Source: DSNY01 sp040752195 (lineage in GTDB: Bacteria; Pseudomonadota; Gammaproteobacteria; Burkholderiales; Burkholderiaceae_F). From it: a DNA stretch of 64,000 nucleotides. A program made the position numbers and the translations under genes. The notes under the pieces were generated by a model. The model was not told the DNA's origin. It saw only the letters and a program-made list of their open reading frames with translations, and did not search any database. Where the stretch lies: assembly GCA_040752195.1 (NCBI GenBank), contig JBFMFC010000010.1:1-64000 (forward strand). The letters are read 5' to 3'. Positions 7,733 through 15,889 of this stretch are shown here, piece after piece; position 1 is the first letter of the stretch; the number at the start of each line of letters is the position of its first letter.

Positions 7733-8794
7733 ATGACGATTCGCATCGCCATCGACTGCATGGGCGGCGACCACGGTCTGGACGTCACCGTGCCCGCGGC
7801 GCTGGGTTTCGCGCGCGCTGAACCCGACGCGGCGCTGCTGCTCGTGGGGCGCAGCCGCGAAATCGAGTCGCGACTCGCCGGCGCCGGCGCCGGCGCGCTG
7901 CGCTCGCGCATCGAAGTCGTCCACGCCGAAGAGGTCGTCGCGATGGACGAGCCGCCGGCGCAGGCGCTTCGAGGAAAGCGCAACTCTTCGATGCGGTTGG
8001 CCGTCAACTTCGTCAAGGAAGGGCGGGCGGACGCCTGCGTGAGCGCGGGCAACACCGGCGCACTGATGGCGATCTCGCGCTTCGTCCTCAAGACGCTGGA
8101 CGGCATCGACCGGCCGGCCATTGCCACGGTGATTCCGAACCAGACCGGCGGCGTGACGACGATGCTCGACCTGGGCGCGAACGTCGATTGCACGCCGGAG
8201 CACCTGTTCCAGTTCGCGCTGCTCGGCGCGGCAATGGTCGCCGCCGTGGACGAAAAGGAGCGGCCGAGCATCGGGCTGCTGAACATCGGCGAGGAAGTGA
8301 TCAAGGGCAACGAGGTCGTCAAACAGGCGGCCGAGCTGCTGCGCGCGAGCCCGCTGAACTTCTACGGAAACGTCGAAGGCAACGACATCTTCAAGGGCAC
8401 GACCGACGTCGTCGTGTGCGACGGGTTTGTCGGCAACGTCGCGCTGAAGACCTCCGAGGGCTTGGCGCAGATGCTGGGCGAGTTCGTCAAGGAAGAGTTC
8501 ACGCGCAGCGCGTTTTCCCGGTTCGCGGCGCTCGTGGCGCTGCCGGTGCTTGCGCGATTCAAGCGGCGCGTCGATCACCGGCGCTACAACGGCGCGAGCC
8601 TGCTGGGCCTGCGCGGGATCGTGATCAAGAGCCACGGCTCGGCCGACGTCTACGCGTTCGAGTGGGCGATCCGGCGCGGTTTCGAGGCCGCGCGCCACCG
8701 GTTGCTCGAGCGCACGATCGCGGCGATGCAGCCGTTCGTAGCGCAATTGAGCCGCGCCCCCGGCAGTGCCGAGCCCACACCCGCCGAACTCTGA
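7733..8794 (+). CDS. plsX: Phosphate acyltransferase PlsX
   Basis: Makes acyl-phosphate from acyl-ACP, feeding PlsY in phospholipid synthesis; a peripheral membrane enzyme. The N-terminus IRIAIDCMGGDHGL is diagnostic, followed by AGNTGALM near residue 105 and DGFVGNVALK near 230. At 353 aa it has the usual length. It begins 78 nt after rpmF and ends 9 nt before fabH, so it belongs to the same operon. Confidence 0.96.
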   Translation: MTIRIAIDCMGGDHGLDVTVPAALGFARAEPDAALLLVGRSREIESRLAGAGAGALRSRIEVVHAEEVVAMDEPPAQALRGKRNSSMRLAVNFVKEGRADACVSAGNTGALMAISRFVLKTLDGIDRPAIATVIPNQTGGVTTMLDLGANVDCTPEHLFQFALLGAAMVAAVDEKERPSIGLLNIGEEVIKGNEVVKQAAELLRASPLNFYGNVEGNDIFKGTTDVVVCDGFVGNVALKTSEGLAQMLGEFVKEEFTRSAFSRFAALVALPVLARFKRRVDHRRYNGASLLGLRGIVIKSHGSADVYAFEWAIRRGFEAARHRLLERTIAAMQPFVAQLSRAPGSAEPTPAEL

Positions 8795-8803
8795 GCGAGC
8801 GAG

Positions 8804-9784
8804 ATGGCGCGTCTGTACTCCCGCATTTCGGGCACCGGCGCCGCGCTGCCGGCGCGTGCGGTCAGCAACGAAGAGCTGGCGCGCGACCTGGCGCGGCGCG
8901 GCGTTGAAACCTCCGACGAGTGGATCGTCGCGCGCACCGGCATCCGCCAGCGCTATCTCGCGGACGAGGGGCTCACGACGACCGAGCTCGGCGCCCGCGC
9001 AGCGGAGGCTGCGCTCGCCGCGGCGGGTGCGGCGCCGGCGTCGGTCGATCTGATCGTCGTCGCCACCTCGACACCGGACCAGATTTTTCCGAGCACCGCG
9101 TGCCTGGTTCAGGCGCGGCTCGGCATCGCCGGCGGTGCAGCGTTCGACGTGCAGGCTGTGTGCAGCGGTTTCGTCTACGGGATGTCGGTGGCGGATGCGC
9201 TGATCCGCACCGGCGTCTATCGCCGTGCGCTCGTGATCGGGGCGGAGCTGTTTTCGCGCATCCTCGACTGGAACGACCGTACGACCTGCGTGCTGTTCGG
9301 CGACGGCGCCGGCGCCGTGCTGCTGGACGCGGCGGACGAACCCGGCGTGCTCGCGAGCCGGCTGCATGCCGACGGCTCGCAGGCGCAGATTCTGTGCACG
9401 GCCGGCCGCATCACGCAGGGGGGCGTGCAGGGCGATCCGTTCCTGCGCATGGACGGGCAGGCGGTATTCAGGCTCGCGGTCGGCGTGCTCGAGAGCTCCG
9501 CGCGCGAAGTGCTTGCCGATGCCGGTATGGACGCTTCGCAGATCGACTGGCTGATTCCGCACCAGGCCAACGTGCGAATTCTCAGCGCGACGGCGAAGAA
9601 GCTCGGCGTGCCCGAAGAAAAGGTGATCGTCACCGTCGACCGCCACGGCAACACGTCGGCGGCATCGGTGCCGCTCGCGCTGGACGACGCGGTGCGCGCC
9701 GGGCTCGTCCGTCGCGGGCAGCACCTGATGCTGCAGGGCGTCGGCGGCGGCTTCACGTGGGGTTCGGTCCTTGTTCGCTTCTGA
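8804..9784 (+). CDS. fabH: Beta-ketoacyl-ACP synthase III
   Basis: Starts fatty-acid chains by condensing acetyl-CoA with malonyl-ACP. The thiolase-fold catalytic triad is readable: Cys120 (QAVCSGF), His253 (IPHQANVRI) and Asn283 (HGNTSAAS). The 326-aa length fits. The start is supported by a GAGCGAG stretch just upstream. fabD begins 7 nt after the stop. Confidence 0.97.
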   Translation: MARLYSRISGTGAALPARAVSNEELARDLARRGVETSDEWIVARTGIRQRYLADEGLTTTELGARAAEAALAAAGAAPASVDLIVVATSTPDQIFPSTACLVQARLGIAGGAAFDVQAVCSGFVYGMSVADALIRTGVYRRALVIGAELFSRILDWNDRTTCVLFGDGAGAVLLDAADEPGVLASRLHADGSQAQILCTAGRITQGGVQGDPFLRMDGQAVFRLAVGVLESSAREVLADAGMDASQIDWLIPHQANVRILSATAKKLGVPEEKVIVTVDRHGNTSAASVPLALDDAVRAGLVRRGQHLMLQGVGGGFTWGSVLVRF

Positions 9785-9791
9785 TCGATCG

Positions 9792-10730
9792 ATGAGAGTC
9801 GCTTTCGTATTTCCGGGTCAGGGTTCGCAGTCGGTCGGCATGCTGGCGCCGTTCGCCGGCAACGCGGCCGTCGAGGATGTCGTGCGGCGCGCGTCCGACG
9901 CGCTCGGCCAGGACCTCGGCAGGTTGATGGCGGAAGGCCCCGCCGAGGATCTGAACCTCACGGTCAACACGCAGCCCTGCATGCTGACCGCGGCCTACGC
10001 GGTGTTCGCGGCGTGGCGCGCCGCCGGTGGGCGGATGCCCGATCTGATGGCGGGTCACAGCCTCGGCGAATACACGGCGCTGACGGCTGCCGAAGCGCTG
10101 CGGCTGGAGGACGCGGTGGCGCTCGTTCGCTTTCGCGCGCAGGCGATGCAGGATGCGGTGCCGCTCGGCACCGGCGCGATGGCGGCGATCCTCGGATTGA
10201 CCGACGAGCAGGTAAAACAGGCATGCGCCGAGGCGGCCGGGTCCGAGGTCGTCGAAGCGGTCAACTTCAACGCGCCGGCGCAGGTCGTCATCGCCGGCCA
10301 CAGGAGCGCGGTCGAGCGCGCTTGCGAGGCGGCGAAGCGGCTCGGCGCCAAGCGCGCGCTGCCGCTGCCCGTGTCTGCGCCGTTTCATTCGTCGCTGCTG
10401 AAGCCCGCAAGCGAGCGGCTGCGCGTGCGGCTGGCCGGCGTCGCGCTGGCTGTGCCCAAGGTGCCGGTGATCAACAACGTCGACGTGGCGATCGAAACCG
10501 ATCCCGCGCGCATCCGCGATGCGCTCGCGCGGCAGGCCGCGGGCCCGGTGCGCTGGGTCGAGACGATCGCGAAGATGGCCGCGGATGGCGTCACGCACGT
10601 CGTCGAGATCGGCCCGGGCAGGGTCCTCGCCGGACTGACCAAACGCATCGCGCCGGATGTCGAGAGCCTCGCCATCGGCGATCCGGCTGCGCTGCAGGAT
10701 GCGCTCGCCAGGCTGGGAGGGCCGCGATGA
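9792..10730 (+). CDS. fabD: Malonyl-CoA:ACP transacylase
   Basis: Loads malonate onto acyl carrier protein. N-terminal VAFVFPGQGSQ and the nucleophile elbow GHSLGEYTAL (Ser90) are present, with a later His in SAPFHSSLL. The start at 9792 (MRVAFVFPGQ) is preferred to an upstream in-frame ATG at 9771 because it gives the normal 312-aa length. The stop forms ATGA with fabG, indicating translational coupling. Confidence 0.97.
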   Translation: MRVAFVFPGQGSQSVGMLAPFAGNAAVEDVVRRASDALGQDLGRLMAEGPAEDLNLTVNTQPCMLTAAYAVFAAWRAAGGRMPDLMAGHSLGEYTALTAAEALRLEDAVALVRFRAQAMQDAVPLGTGAMAAILGLTDEQVKQACAEAAGSEVVEAVNFNAPAQVVIAGHRSAVERACEAAKRLGAKRALPLPVSAPFHSSLLKPASERLRVRLAGVALAVPKVPVINNVDVAIETDPARIRDALARQAAGPVRWVETIAKMAADGVTHVVEIGPGRVLAGLTKRIAPDVESLAIGDPAALQDALARLGGPR

Positions 10731-11497
10731 ACGCGAGCGCCGTTTTCTGCGCGAACGCGCTGGCCGACGAGGTGGTGCTCGTGACCGGGGCCTCGCGCGG
10801 CATCGGCCGCGCGATCCTCGACGCCTGCGCGCGCGCCGGGGCGACCGTGATCGGCACCGCGACGAGCGAAGCGGGCGCGGCGGACATCACGCAGCGGATC
10901 GCCGAGCTCGGCGCGCGGGGCAAGGGCGCGCGGCTCGACGTGACCGACGCGGCGCGCGGCGACTCGCTGATCGAGGAGATCGCGAAGGACTTCGGCAAGC
11001 TGACGGTGCTCGTCAACAATGCCGGCATCACGCGCGACGCGCTCGCGCTGAGGATGAAGGACGACGACTGGAGCGCGGTCATCGACACCAACCTGTCGGC
11101 GGTGTTCCGGCTGTCGCGCGCGGTGCTGCGCGGAATGCTGAAAGCCAAACACGGCCGCATCGTCAACGTCACGTCGGTCGTCGCCTCGTCCGGCAACCCC
11201 GGTCAGGCCAACTATGCGGCGGCAAAGGCCGGCGTCGAAGGCATGACACGCGCGCTTGCACGCGAGGTCGGAAGCCGCGGCGTCACCGTCAACTGCGTGG
11301 CGCCCGGCTTCATCGACACGGACATGACGCGTCGTTTGAACGAGCAGCAGACGCAGGCGCTGCTCGGGCAGATCCCGCTCGGGCGTCTCGGCAGCGCCGA
11401 TGATGTCGGCGCCTGCGTCGTATTCCTCGCATCGCCGGCCGCCGCCTACATCACCGGTGCGACGCTGCACGTCAACGGCGGCATGTACATGACTTGA
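10727..11497 (+). CDS. fabG: 3-oxoacyl-ACP reductase
   Basis: NADPH-dependent reductase of the elongation cycle, short-chain dehydrogenase fold. The cofactor motif is VTGASRGIG (residues 19-27) and NNAG lies at 97-100. The catalytic residues are Ser150, Tyr163 and Lys167 (YAAAK), with the 13-residue Ser-Tyr spacing of E. coli FabG. The N-terminus carries about 12 extra residues before the first strand. Start 10727 gives the ATGA overlap with fabD. Confidence 0.96.
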   Translation: MNASAVFCANALADEVVLVTGASRGIGRAILDACARAGATVIGTATSEAGAADITQRIAELGARGKGARLDVTDAARGDSLIEEIAKDFGKLTVLVNNAGITRDALALRMKDDDWSAVIDTNLSAVFRLSRAVLRGMLKAKHGRIVNVTSVVASSGNPGQANYAAAKAGVEGMTRALAREVGSRGVTVNCVAPGFIDTDMTRRLNEQQTQALLGQIPLGRLGSADDVGACVVFLASPAAAYITGATLHVNGGMYMT

Positions 11498-11538
11498 ACG
11501 AGAGGCGAACGCACGCCGGAATCGAGAGGTCGCTCTGT

Positions 11539-11544
11539 TAGAAT
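11539..11544 (+). promoter_or_regulatory. Candidate -10 element of an acpP promoter
   Basis: TAGAAT at 11539-11544, followed by a CG-only discriminator (CGCGCCCG), in the 110-bp fabG-acpP gap. No clear -35 is seen at the right distance, so this is tentative. An extra promoter before acpP is common, because carrier protein is needed in excess. Confidence 0.4.
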
Positions 11545-11607
11545 CGCGCCCGCTTTTCGGGGCTCGACCGCTCCAGACGACGAAGTATTTCCCCGCAGGA
11601 GGAGTGC

Positions 11608-11850
11608 ATGGACAACATCGAACAGCGAGTCAAGAAGATCGTCGCCGAGCAGCTGGGCGTCAACGAAGCGGACATCAAGAACGAGTCCGCTTTCGTCGAG
11701 GACCTCGGTGCCGACTCGCTGGACACCGTCGAGCTCGTGATGGCACTGGAAGACGAGTTCGAGTGCGAGATCCCGGACGAGGAAGCCGAGAAGATCCGCA
11801 CGGTGCAGCAGGCGATCGACTACGTCAACGCGCACCTGAAGAAGTCCTGA
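11608..11850 (+). CDS. acpP: Acyl carrier protein
   Basis: Carrier of growing acyl chains, 80 aa and strongly acidic. The phosphopantetheine site is Ser37 in LGADSLDTVEL. The strong ribosome site AGGAGG (within the 11 bases before the start) fits the high expression expected for ACP. The modifying enzyme AcpS is encoded in the same window at 23884. Confidence 0.98.
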   Translation: MDNIEQRVKKIVAEQLGVNEADIKNESAFVEDLGADSLDTVELVMALEDEFECEIPDEEAEKIRTVQQAIDYVNAHLKKS

Positions 11851-11874
11851 GCGCAGCGCGGGGAGCGGCCAGCG

Positions 11875-13110
11875 ATGAGTGGGCGCCGGCGGGTCGTCGT
11901 CACCGGTTTGGGCATCGTCAGCCCGGTCGGGAACGACGTCGCGACCGCGTGGGCCAATCTGACGGCGGGCAAGTCCGGGGTCTCGCGCATCACGCGCTTC
12001 GACGCTTCGAGCTTCCGCACGCAGATCGCAGGCGAGGTCAAAGGCTTCGACGTCGCCGCCTACCTTCCGCCGAAAGAAGCGCGCCGGATGGATGTGTTCA
12101 TCCATTACGGCATCGCCGCTGCGGTGCAGGCGATCAAGGACAGCGGCATCGAGATCACCGATGCGAACCGCGAACGCATCGGCTGCGTGATCGGATCCGG
12201 CATCGGCGGATTGCCGATGATCGAGGAAAACTACGCGGAGCTGATGAACCGCGGCGCGCGCCGCATTTCGCCGTTCCTGATCCCGGGCTCGATCATCAAC
12301 ATGATCTCGGGCAACCTGTCGATCATGTACGGTCTGAAGGGACCGAACCTGGCGATCGTCACCGCATGCACGACGGGGTTGCATTCGATCGGCGAGGCGG
12401 GAAGGCTGATCGAGTACGGCGATGCCGACGTGATGGTCGCCGGCGGCGCCGAGGCGACCGTCTGCCCGCTCGGCATCGGCGGGTTCGCGTCGATGCAGGC
12501 GCTGTCGGTACGCAACGACGATCCGGCGACCGCGAGCCGTCCGTTCGACCGGGACCGCGACGGCTTCGTGCTCGGCGAAGGCGCTGGCGTCATGGTGCTC
12601 GAGGACTACGAGCACGCGCGCAAGCGAGGCGCGCGCATCTACTGCGAGCTGGCGGGCTACGGGATGAGCGCGGACGCGTACCACATGACCGCGCCGGACG
12701 TCGACGGCCCCCGGCGCTCGATGCTCAACGCGATGCGCAACGCCGGCATCAACGCGGACCAGATCGACTACCTGAACGCGCACGGGACGTCCACGCCGCT
12801 GGGCGACGTCAACGAAACCAACGCGATCAAGCTCGCGCTCGGCGACGCAGCGCGCAGAATCGTCGTCAACTCGACCAAGTCGATGACGGGCCACCTGCTG
12901 GGCGGGGCAGGCGGGGTCGAGTCGGTCTTCACGGCGCTCGCCGTGTTTCACCAAGTTTCGCCGCCGACGATCAACATCTTCAACCAGGATCCGGAGTGCG
13001 ATCTCGACTACTGCGCCAACGAGGCACGCAGCATGAAGATCGGCGTCGCGCTCAAGAACTCGTTCGGCTTCGGCGGGACCAACGGTACGCTCGTCTTCCG
13101 GCGTGTCTGA
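11875..13110 (+). CDS. fabF: Beta-ketoacyl-ACP synthase II
   Basis: Elongating condensing enzyme of fatty-acid synthesis. The Cys-His-His triad is visible: Cys165 (TACTTGLHS), His303 (NAHGTSTPLGD) and His340 (SMTGHLLGG). The histidine positions equal those of E. coli FabF. At 411 aa it is normal. It follows acpP by 24 nt and overlaps the GTG start of the next small gene by 8 nt. Confidence 0.97.
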   Translation: MSGRRRVVVTGLGIVSPVGNDVATAWANLTAGKSGVSRITRFDASSFRTQIAGEVKGFDVAAYLPPKEARRMDVFIHYGIAAAVQAIKDSGIEITDANRERIGCVIGSGIGGLPMIEENYAELMNRGARRISPFLIPGSIINMISGNLSIMYGLKGPNLAIVTACTTGLHSIGEAGRLIEYGDADVMVAGGAEATVCPLGIGGFASMQALSVRNDDPATASRPFDRDRDGFVLGEGAGVMVLEDYEHARKRGARIYCELAGYGMSADAYHMTAPDVDGPRRSMLNAMRNAGINADQIDYLNAHGTSTPLGDVNETNAIKLALGDAARRIVVNSTKSMTGHLLGGAGGVESVFTALAVFHQVSPPTINIFNQDPECDLDYCANEARSMKIGVALKNSFGFGGTNGTLVFRRV

Positions 13111-13558
13111 GCCCTGGCTGCCGTGGGTCGTCCTGCGGCCTTCGCGGCTGCAACGACGCCTGAGCGCGCTGGCGCTGTCGACATCGGCGATGACCTCCGC
13201 GCTCCTCGTCATGGTCGCGTTTCGCGCGCAGACGGCCGCCGGCTGGGCGGCAGCCGCCGTCGCAATGGCGGCGACCGGGGCGGCGCTCGCGGCAGCGCGC
13301 CGCTCGAGCGGACCGTCGCCGGCGCTGCGAATCGATGCCGATGGTCGGATCTCGACCCGACTGCGGGACGAAGCGGCGACGGCGGAACCCCTGTTCATGT
13401 CGCCCTGGCTGATCTGCCTGCGGGTCGGTCCGCGCCGCCTCGTGCCGGTCTGGCGCGACGGGCTCGACGACGCCGGCTACCGCCGGCTGGCGGCGGCCGG
13501 CCGCTGGCAGCGCCGCCGAGCGCCCGACGCGGATCGGCTCGCGGACGGAATTGCGTGA
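13103..13558 (+). CDS. Small membrane protein, possibly YgfX/CptA-like
   Basis: Unassigned 151-aa protein between fabF and rpoE. Two adjacent hydrophobic segments lie at about residues 22-42 and 46-64. A hydrophilic C-terminal part follows with W-L-I-C-L-R-V near 103 and VPVWRDGLDDAGYRRL near 115. This topology, two N-terminal membrane helices and a late W/PDSL-like segment, resembles YgfX, a small membrane protein family of proteobacteria. I judge that by pattern only. It starts with GTG and overlaps fabF, so it is likely co-transcribed with the fab operon. Confidence 0.6.
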   Translation: MSEPWLPWVVLRPSRLQRRLSALALSTSAMTSALLVMVAFRAQTAAGWAAAAVAMAATGAALAAARRSSGPSPALRIDADGRISTRLRDEAATAEPLFMSPWLICLRVGPRRLVPVWRDGLDDAGYRRLAAAGRWQRRRAPDADRLADGIA

Positions 13559-13573
13559 AGTCATGTCCCTGCG

Positions 13574-13601
13574 CGAACTAAAGGCGCGACGCCCGGTCAC
13601 A
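13574..13601 (+). promoter_or_regulatory. Candidate sigma-E (RpoE) autoregulatory promoter
   Basis: -35 CGAACTA (13574-13580, compare GGAACTT), a 16-bp spacer, and -10 TCACA (13597-13601, compare TCnnA). Spacing and core bases follow the sigma-E promoter rule seen at E. coli degP and rpoE. It lies wholly in the 84-bp gap before rpoE, with a predicted start near 13607. Confidence 0.6.
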
Positions 13602-13642
13602 TGGGCAGCGCGTTGCGTGCGCGCCGTCCGGAGCGCACGCGG

Positions 13643-14242
13643 ATGAGCGACCGCGAGATCGACCGGCAACTGGTCGAGCGCGTTCAGCGCGGCGACAAAC
13701 GGGCGTTCGAGCTGCTGGTGGCCAAGTACCAGCGCAAGATCTTCCGTCTGCTTTCGCGTCTGATCCGCGATCCCGGCGAGATCGAGGACGTGGCGCAGGA
13801 GGCGTTCATCAAGGCGTATCGCGCGTTGCCGAAGTTTCGTGGGGACAGCGCCTTTTACACATGGCTGTATCGCATCGCAATCAACACGGCGAAGAACCAC
13901 CTGGTCGCCCAGGGGCGTCGGGCGCCGACGAGCACCGAGACCGAGGTCGAAGATGCCGAACGGATGGACGACGCCGACCAGTTGCGCGACGTGAACACGC
14001 CGGACTCGATGCTGCTGTCCAAGCAGGTGGCCGAAGCGGTCAATCGCGCGATCGACAAGCTTCCCGAGGACCTGCGCACGGCGATCGTGCTGCGCGAGAT
14101 CGAAGGGCTGAGTTACGAGGAGATCGCGGAGTCGATGAACTGCCCGATCGGCACCGTGCGCTCGCGCATCTTCCGCGCGCGCGAGGCGATCGCAGACGAG
14201 CTGCGTCCGCTGCTCGAGACTTCCAAAGACAAACGCTGGTGA
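13643..14242 (+). CDS. rpoE: RNA polymerase sigma-E factor (RpoE/AlgU)
   Basis: ECF sigma factor for envelope stress. Region 2 spans about residues 12-80 (FELLVAKYQRKIFRL, DVAQEAFIKAY, FYTWLYRIAINTAKN). Region 4 follows at about 135-185 (LPEDLRTAIVLREIEGLSYEEIA, GTVRSRIFRARE). At 199 aa it is close to AlgU. The ATG at 13643 gives the normal N-terminus; an in-frame ATG at 13601 coincides with the candidate -10 and is unlikely. The next three genes are its regulators and an effector protease. Confidence 0.97.
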   Translation: MSDREIDRQLVERVQRGDKRAFELLVAKYQRKIFRLLSRLIRDPGEIEDVAQEAFIKAYRALPKFRGDSAFYTWLYRIAINTAKNHLVAQGRRAPTSTETEVEDAERMDDADQLRDVNTPDSMLLSKQVAEAVNRAIDKLPEDLRTAIVLREIEGLSYEEIAESMNCPIGTVRSRIFRAREAIADELRPLLETSKDKRW

Positions 14243-14246
14243 CACC

Positions 14247-14825
14247 ATGACGCATCCGAATCAGGCCGGATCAGCTTCCGGCGAAGCACCGCTGTCGAGG
14301 GAAACGCTGTCGTCCCTGATCGACGGCGAACTCGGCGCCGCCGACAGCGCGAAACTGCTCGGCCGCCTCGGCGCCGACCGTGCGGCACGGCGCGAGTGGC
14401 TGCTGCTGCATCTGGCCGGCGATGCGTTGCGATCGTCCGACGTGGCGAGTCTGCAGTCCGACCGCTTCCTCGTCCGGATGAGCGCAGCACTGGAGGCGGA
14501 ACCGGCGATCCTCGCGCCGCGCGCGCGCCTCGATCGGGCGCGCCTGGTGCGGCGAGTCGTGCTGCCCGGTGTCGCGGTCGCTGCGGCCGCCGCGATGCTC
14601 GCAGTGATCGCCGTGCCGCAGTTGCGCGGCGACGAGCCGGCGGCGACGCAGGTGGCGAAGTCCACGCCGCCGGTGGCGACGATGCCGGTGCGCGCCGCCG
14701 CGAACGAAGTCCGCCGGCTCATCGAACTCGAGGCGTATCTCGCGGCCCATCAGGAGCTCGCGGGCGGTTCGATGATGCCGCGCACTGCGCCTTACTTGCG
14801 CGCGTCGGCGCCGACGCAGCGTTGA
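14247..14825 (+). CDS. rseA: Anti-sigma-E factor RseA/MucA
   Basis: Inner-membrane protein that holds RpoE inactive until regulated proteolysis. The N-terminal cytoplasmic domain has LSSLIDGELGAADSAKLL (residues 21-38), the sigma-binding signature of the family. One membrane helix lies at about 104-126, and the periplasmic part is short, ending near residue 192. It begins 4 nt after rpoE. Confidence 0.93.
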   Translation: MTHPNQAGSASGEAPLSRETLSSLIDGELGAADSAKLLGRLGADRAARREWLLLHLAGDALRSSDVASLQSDRFLVRMSAALEAEPAILAPRARLDRARLVRRVVLPGVAVAAAAAMLAVIAVPQLRGDEPAATQVAKSTPPVATMPVRAAANEVRRLIELEAYLAAHQELAGGSMMPRTAPYLRASAPTQR

Positions 14826-14829
14826 AGCG

Positions 14830-15852
14830 ATGCAGCGGGCGACCATGAAGGCGGTCGGCGCGCGCTCGCGGTCGACGCTGTGGGCGGTGCTGTTCGCCGC
14901 TGCGGCGAGCGCGGCGTTCGCGCAGAACGATCGCACGCGCGCGTCGCCGCCCCGCAGCGAGGCGCAGTGGCTGCAGGCGATGCAGACGGCAGCGCAGCGC
15001 GTGAACTTCTCGGGCACCCTCGTGTATCAGCGCGGCGCGGAGGTTCGGGCTTCGCGCATCGTGCATCTGTTCGACGGGACACGGTCACACGAACGCGTGC
15101 AGATGCTCGACGGCGTGCCGCGCGAGTTCATTCGGCGCGGCGACGAGGTGCAGTGCATCTTTCCCGATGCGCGCCGAGTCGTCATCGAACGCAGGCCCGG
15201 GCAGGAGTCGTTCCCCGCGATCACCAACGCCGATCCGGCCGAGATCCTCGAGCGCTATACGCTGCGGCTGGGCGAGGTCGAACGGGTTGCCGGCGTCGAG
15301 TGCCAGGTGATCCACGTCGAGCCGAAGGATGCGCTGCGCTACGGCTACAAGCTGTGGGTCGACCGGGCGTCGGGGCTGCTGCTGAAGGCGCAGACGCTCA
15401 ACGAGCGCAACGACGTGCTCGAGCAGATGGCGTTCGTCGACGTGCGCATCGGCGATCGCGTCAGTCGCTCGCAACTGAAGCCGTCGTGGTCGACCGAGGG
15501 ATGGCGCGTCGATCGCAGCGAACACCGCAGCGTCGACCTTGCGCAGCTCGGCTGGAAGGTCGCTGCGCCGGCCGGGTTCCGCAAGATGCTCGAGGTGGCC
15601 CGCCGCATCGGGTCCGGACAAAACGCCGGCCGCAGCGCGCTGCAGGTCGTCTACTCGGACGGCCTGGCGACGGTCTCGGTGTTCATCGAACCGGGCGCGA
15701 CCGAACCGACGGCCGAGTATGCACAGTCGCAGGGACCGACCAACGCGTATTCGCTCCGCGTGGCCGACGCCAGCGTGACCGTCATCGGCGAGGTGCCGCC
15801 GGCCACCGTCAAGGCGATGGCGCAGTCGGTCGAGTTCCAGGCGTCGCGCTGA
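14830..15852 (+). CDS. rseB: Sigma-E regulatory protein RseB/MucB
   Basis: Periplasmic protein that binds RseA and protects it from cleavage by DegS; it senses lipoprotein and lipid signals. A signal peptide is clear, ending near SAAFA-QN. The MucB/RseB lipoprotein-like domain follows (FSGTLVYQRGAEVRASRIVH, then FDGTRSHERVQMLDG), and a smaller C-terminal domain ends the protein. Length is 340 aa. The ATG at 14845 gives a more typical signal peptide and is a real alternative start. It follows rseA by 4 nt. Confidence 0.94.
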   Translation: MQRATMKAVGARSRSTLWAVLFAAAASAAFAQNDRTRASPPRSEAQWLQAMQTAAQRVNFSGTLVYQRGAEVRASRIVHLFDGTRSHERVQMLDGVPREFIRRGDEVQCIFPDARRVVIERRPGQESFPAITNADPAEILERYTLRLGEVERVAGVECQVIHVEPKDALRYGYKLWVDRASGLLLKAQTLNERNDVLEQMAFVDVRIGDRVSRSQLKPSWSTEGWRVDRSEHRSVDLAQLGWKVAAPAGFRKMLEVARRIGSGQNAGRSALQVVYSDGLATVSVFIEPGATEPTAEYAQSQGPTNAYSLRVADASVTVIGEVPPATVKAMAQSVEFQASR

Positions 15853-15889
15853 AGTTTCGCCGTCAATTCACTCACCAACTCGAAAGAAA

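Noticed and set aside
7286..9724. Minus-strand open frame of 812 codons
   Set aside because: It lies fully across plsX and fabH, both certain genes, and its composition is that of a shadow frame.
13547..13552. GGAATT as a possible -35 for rpoE
   Set aside because: No fitting -10 lies 15-17 bp downstream; the CGAACTA/TCACA pair fits much better.
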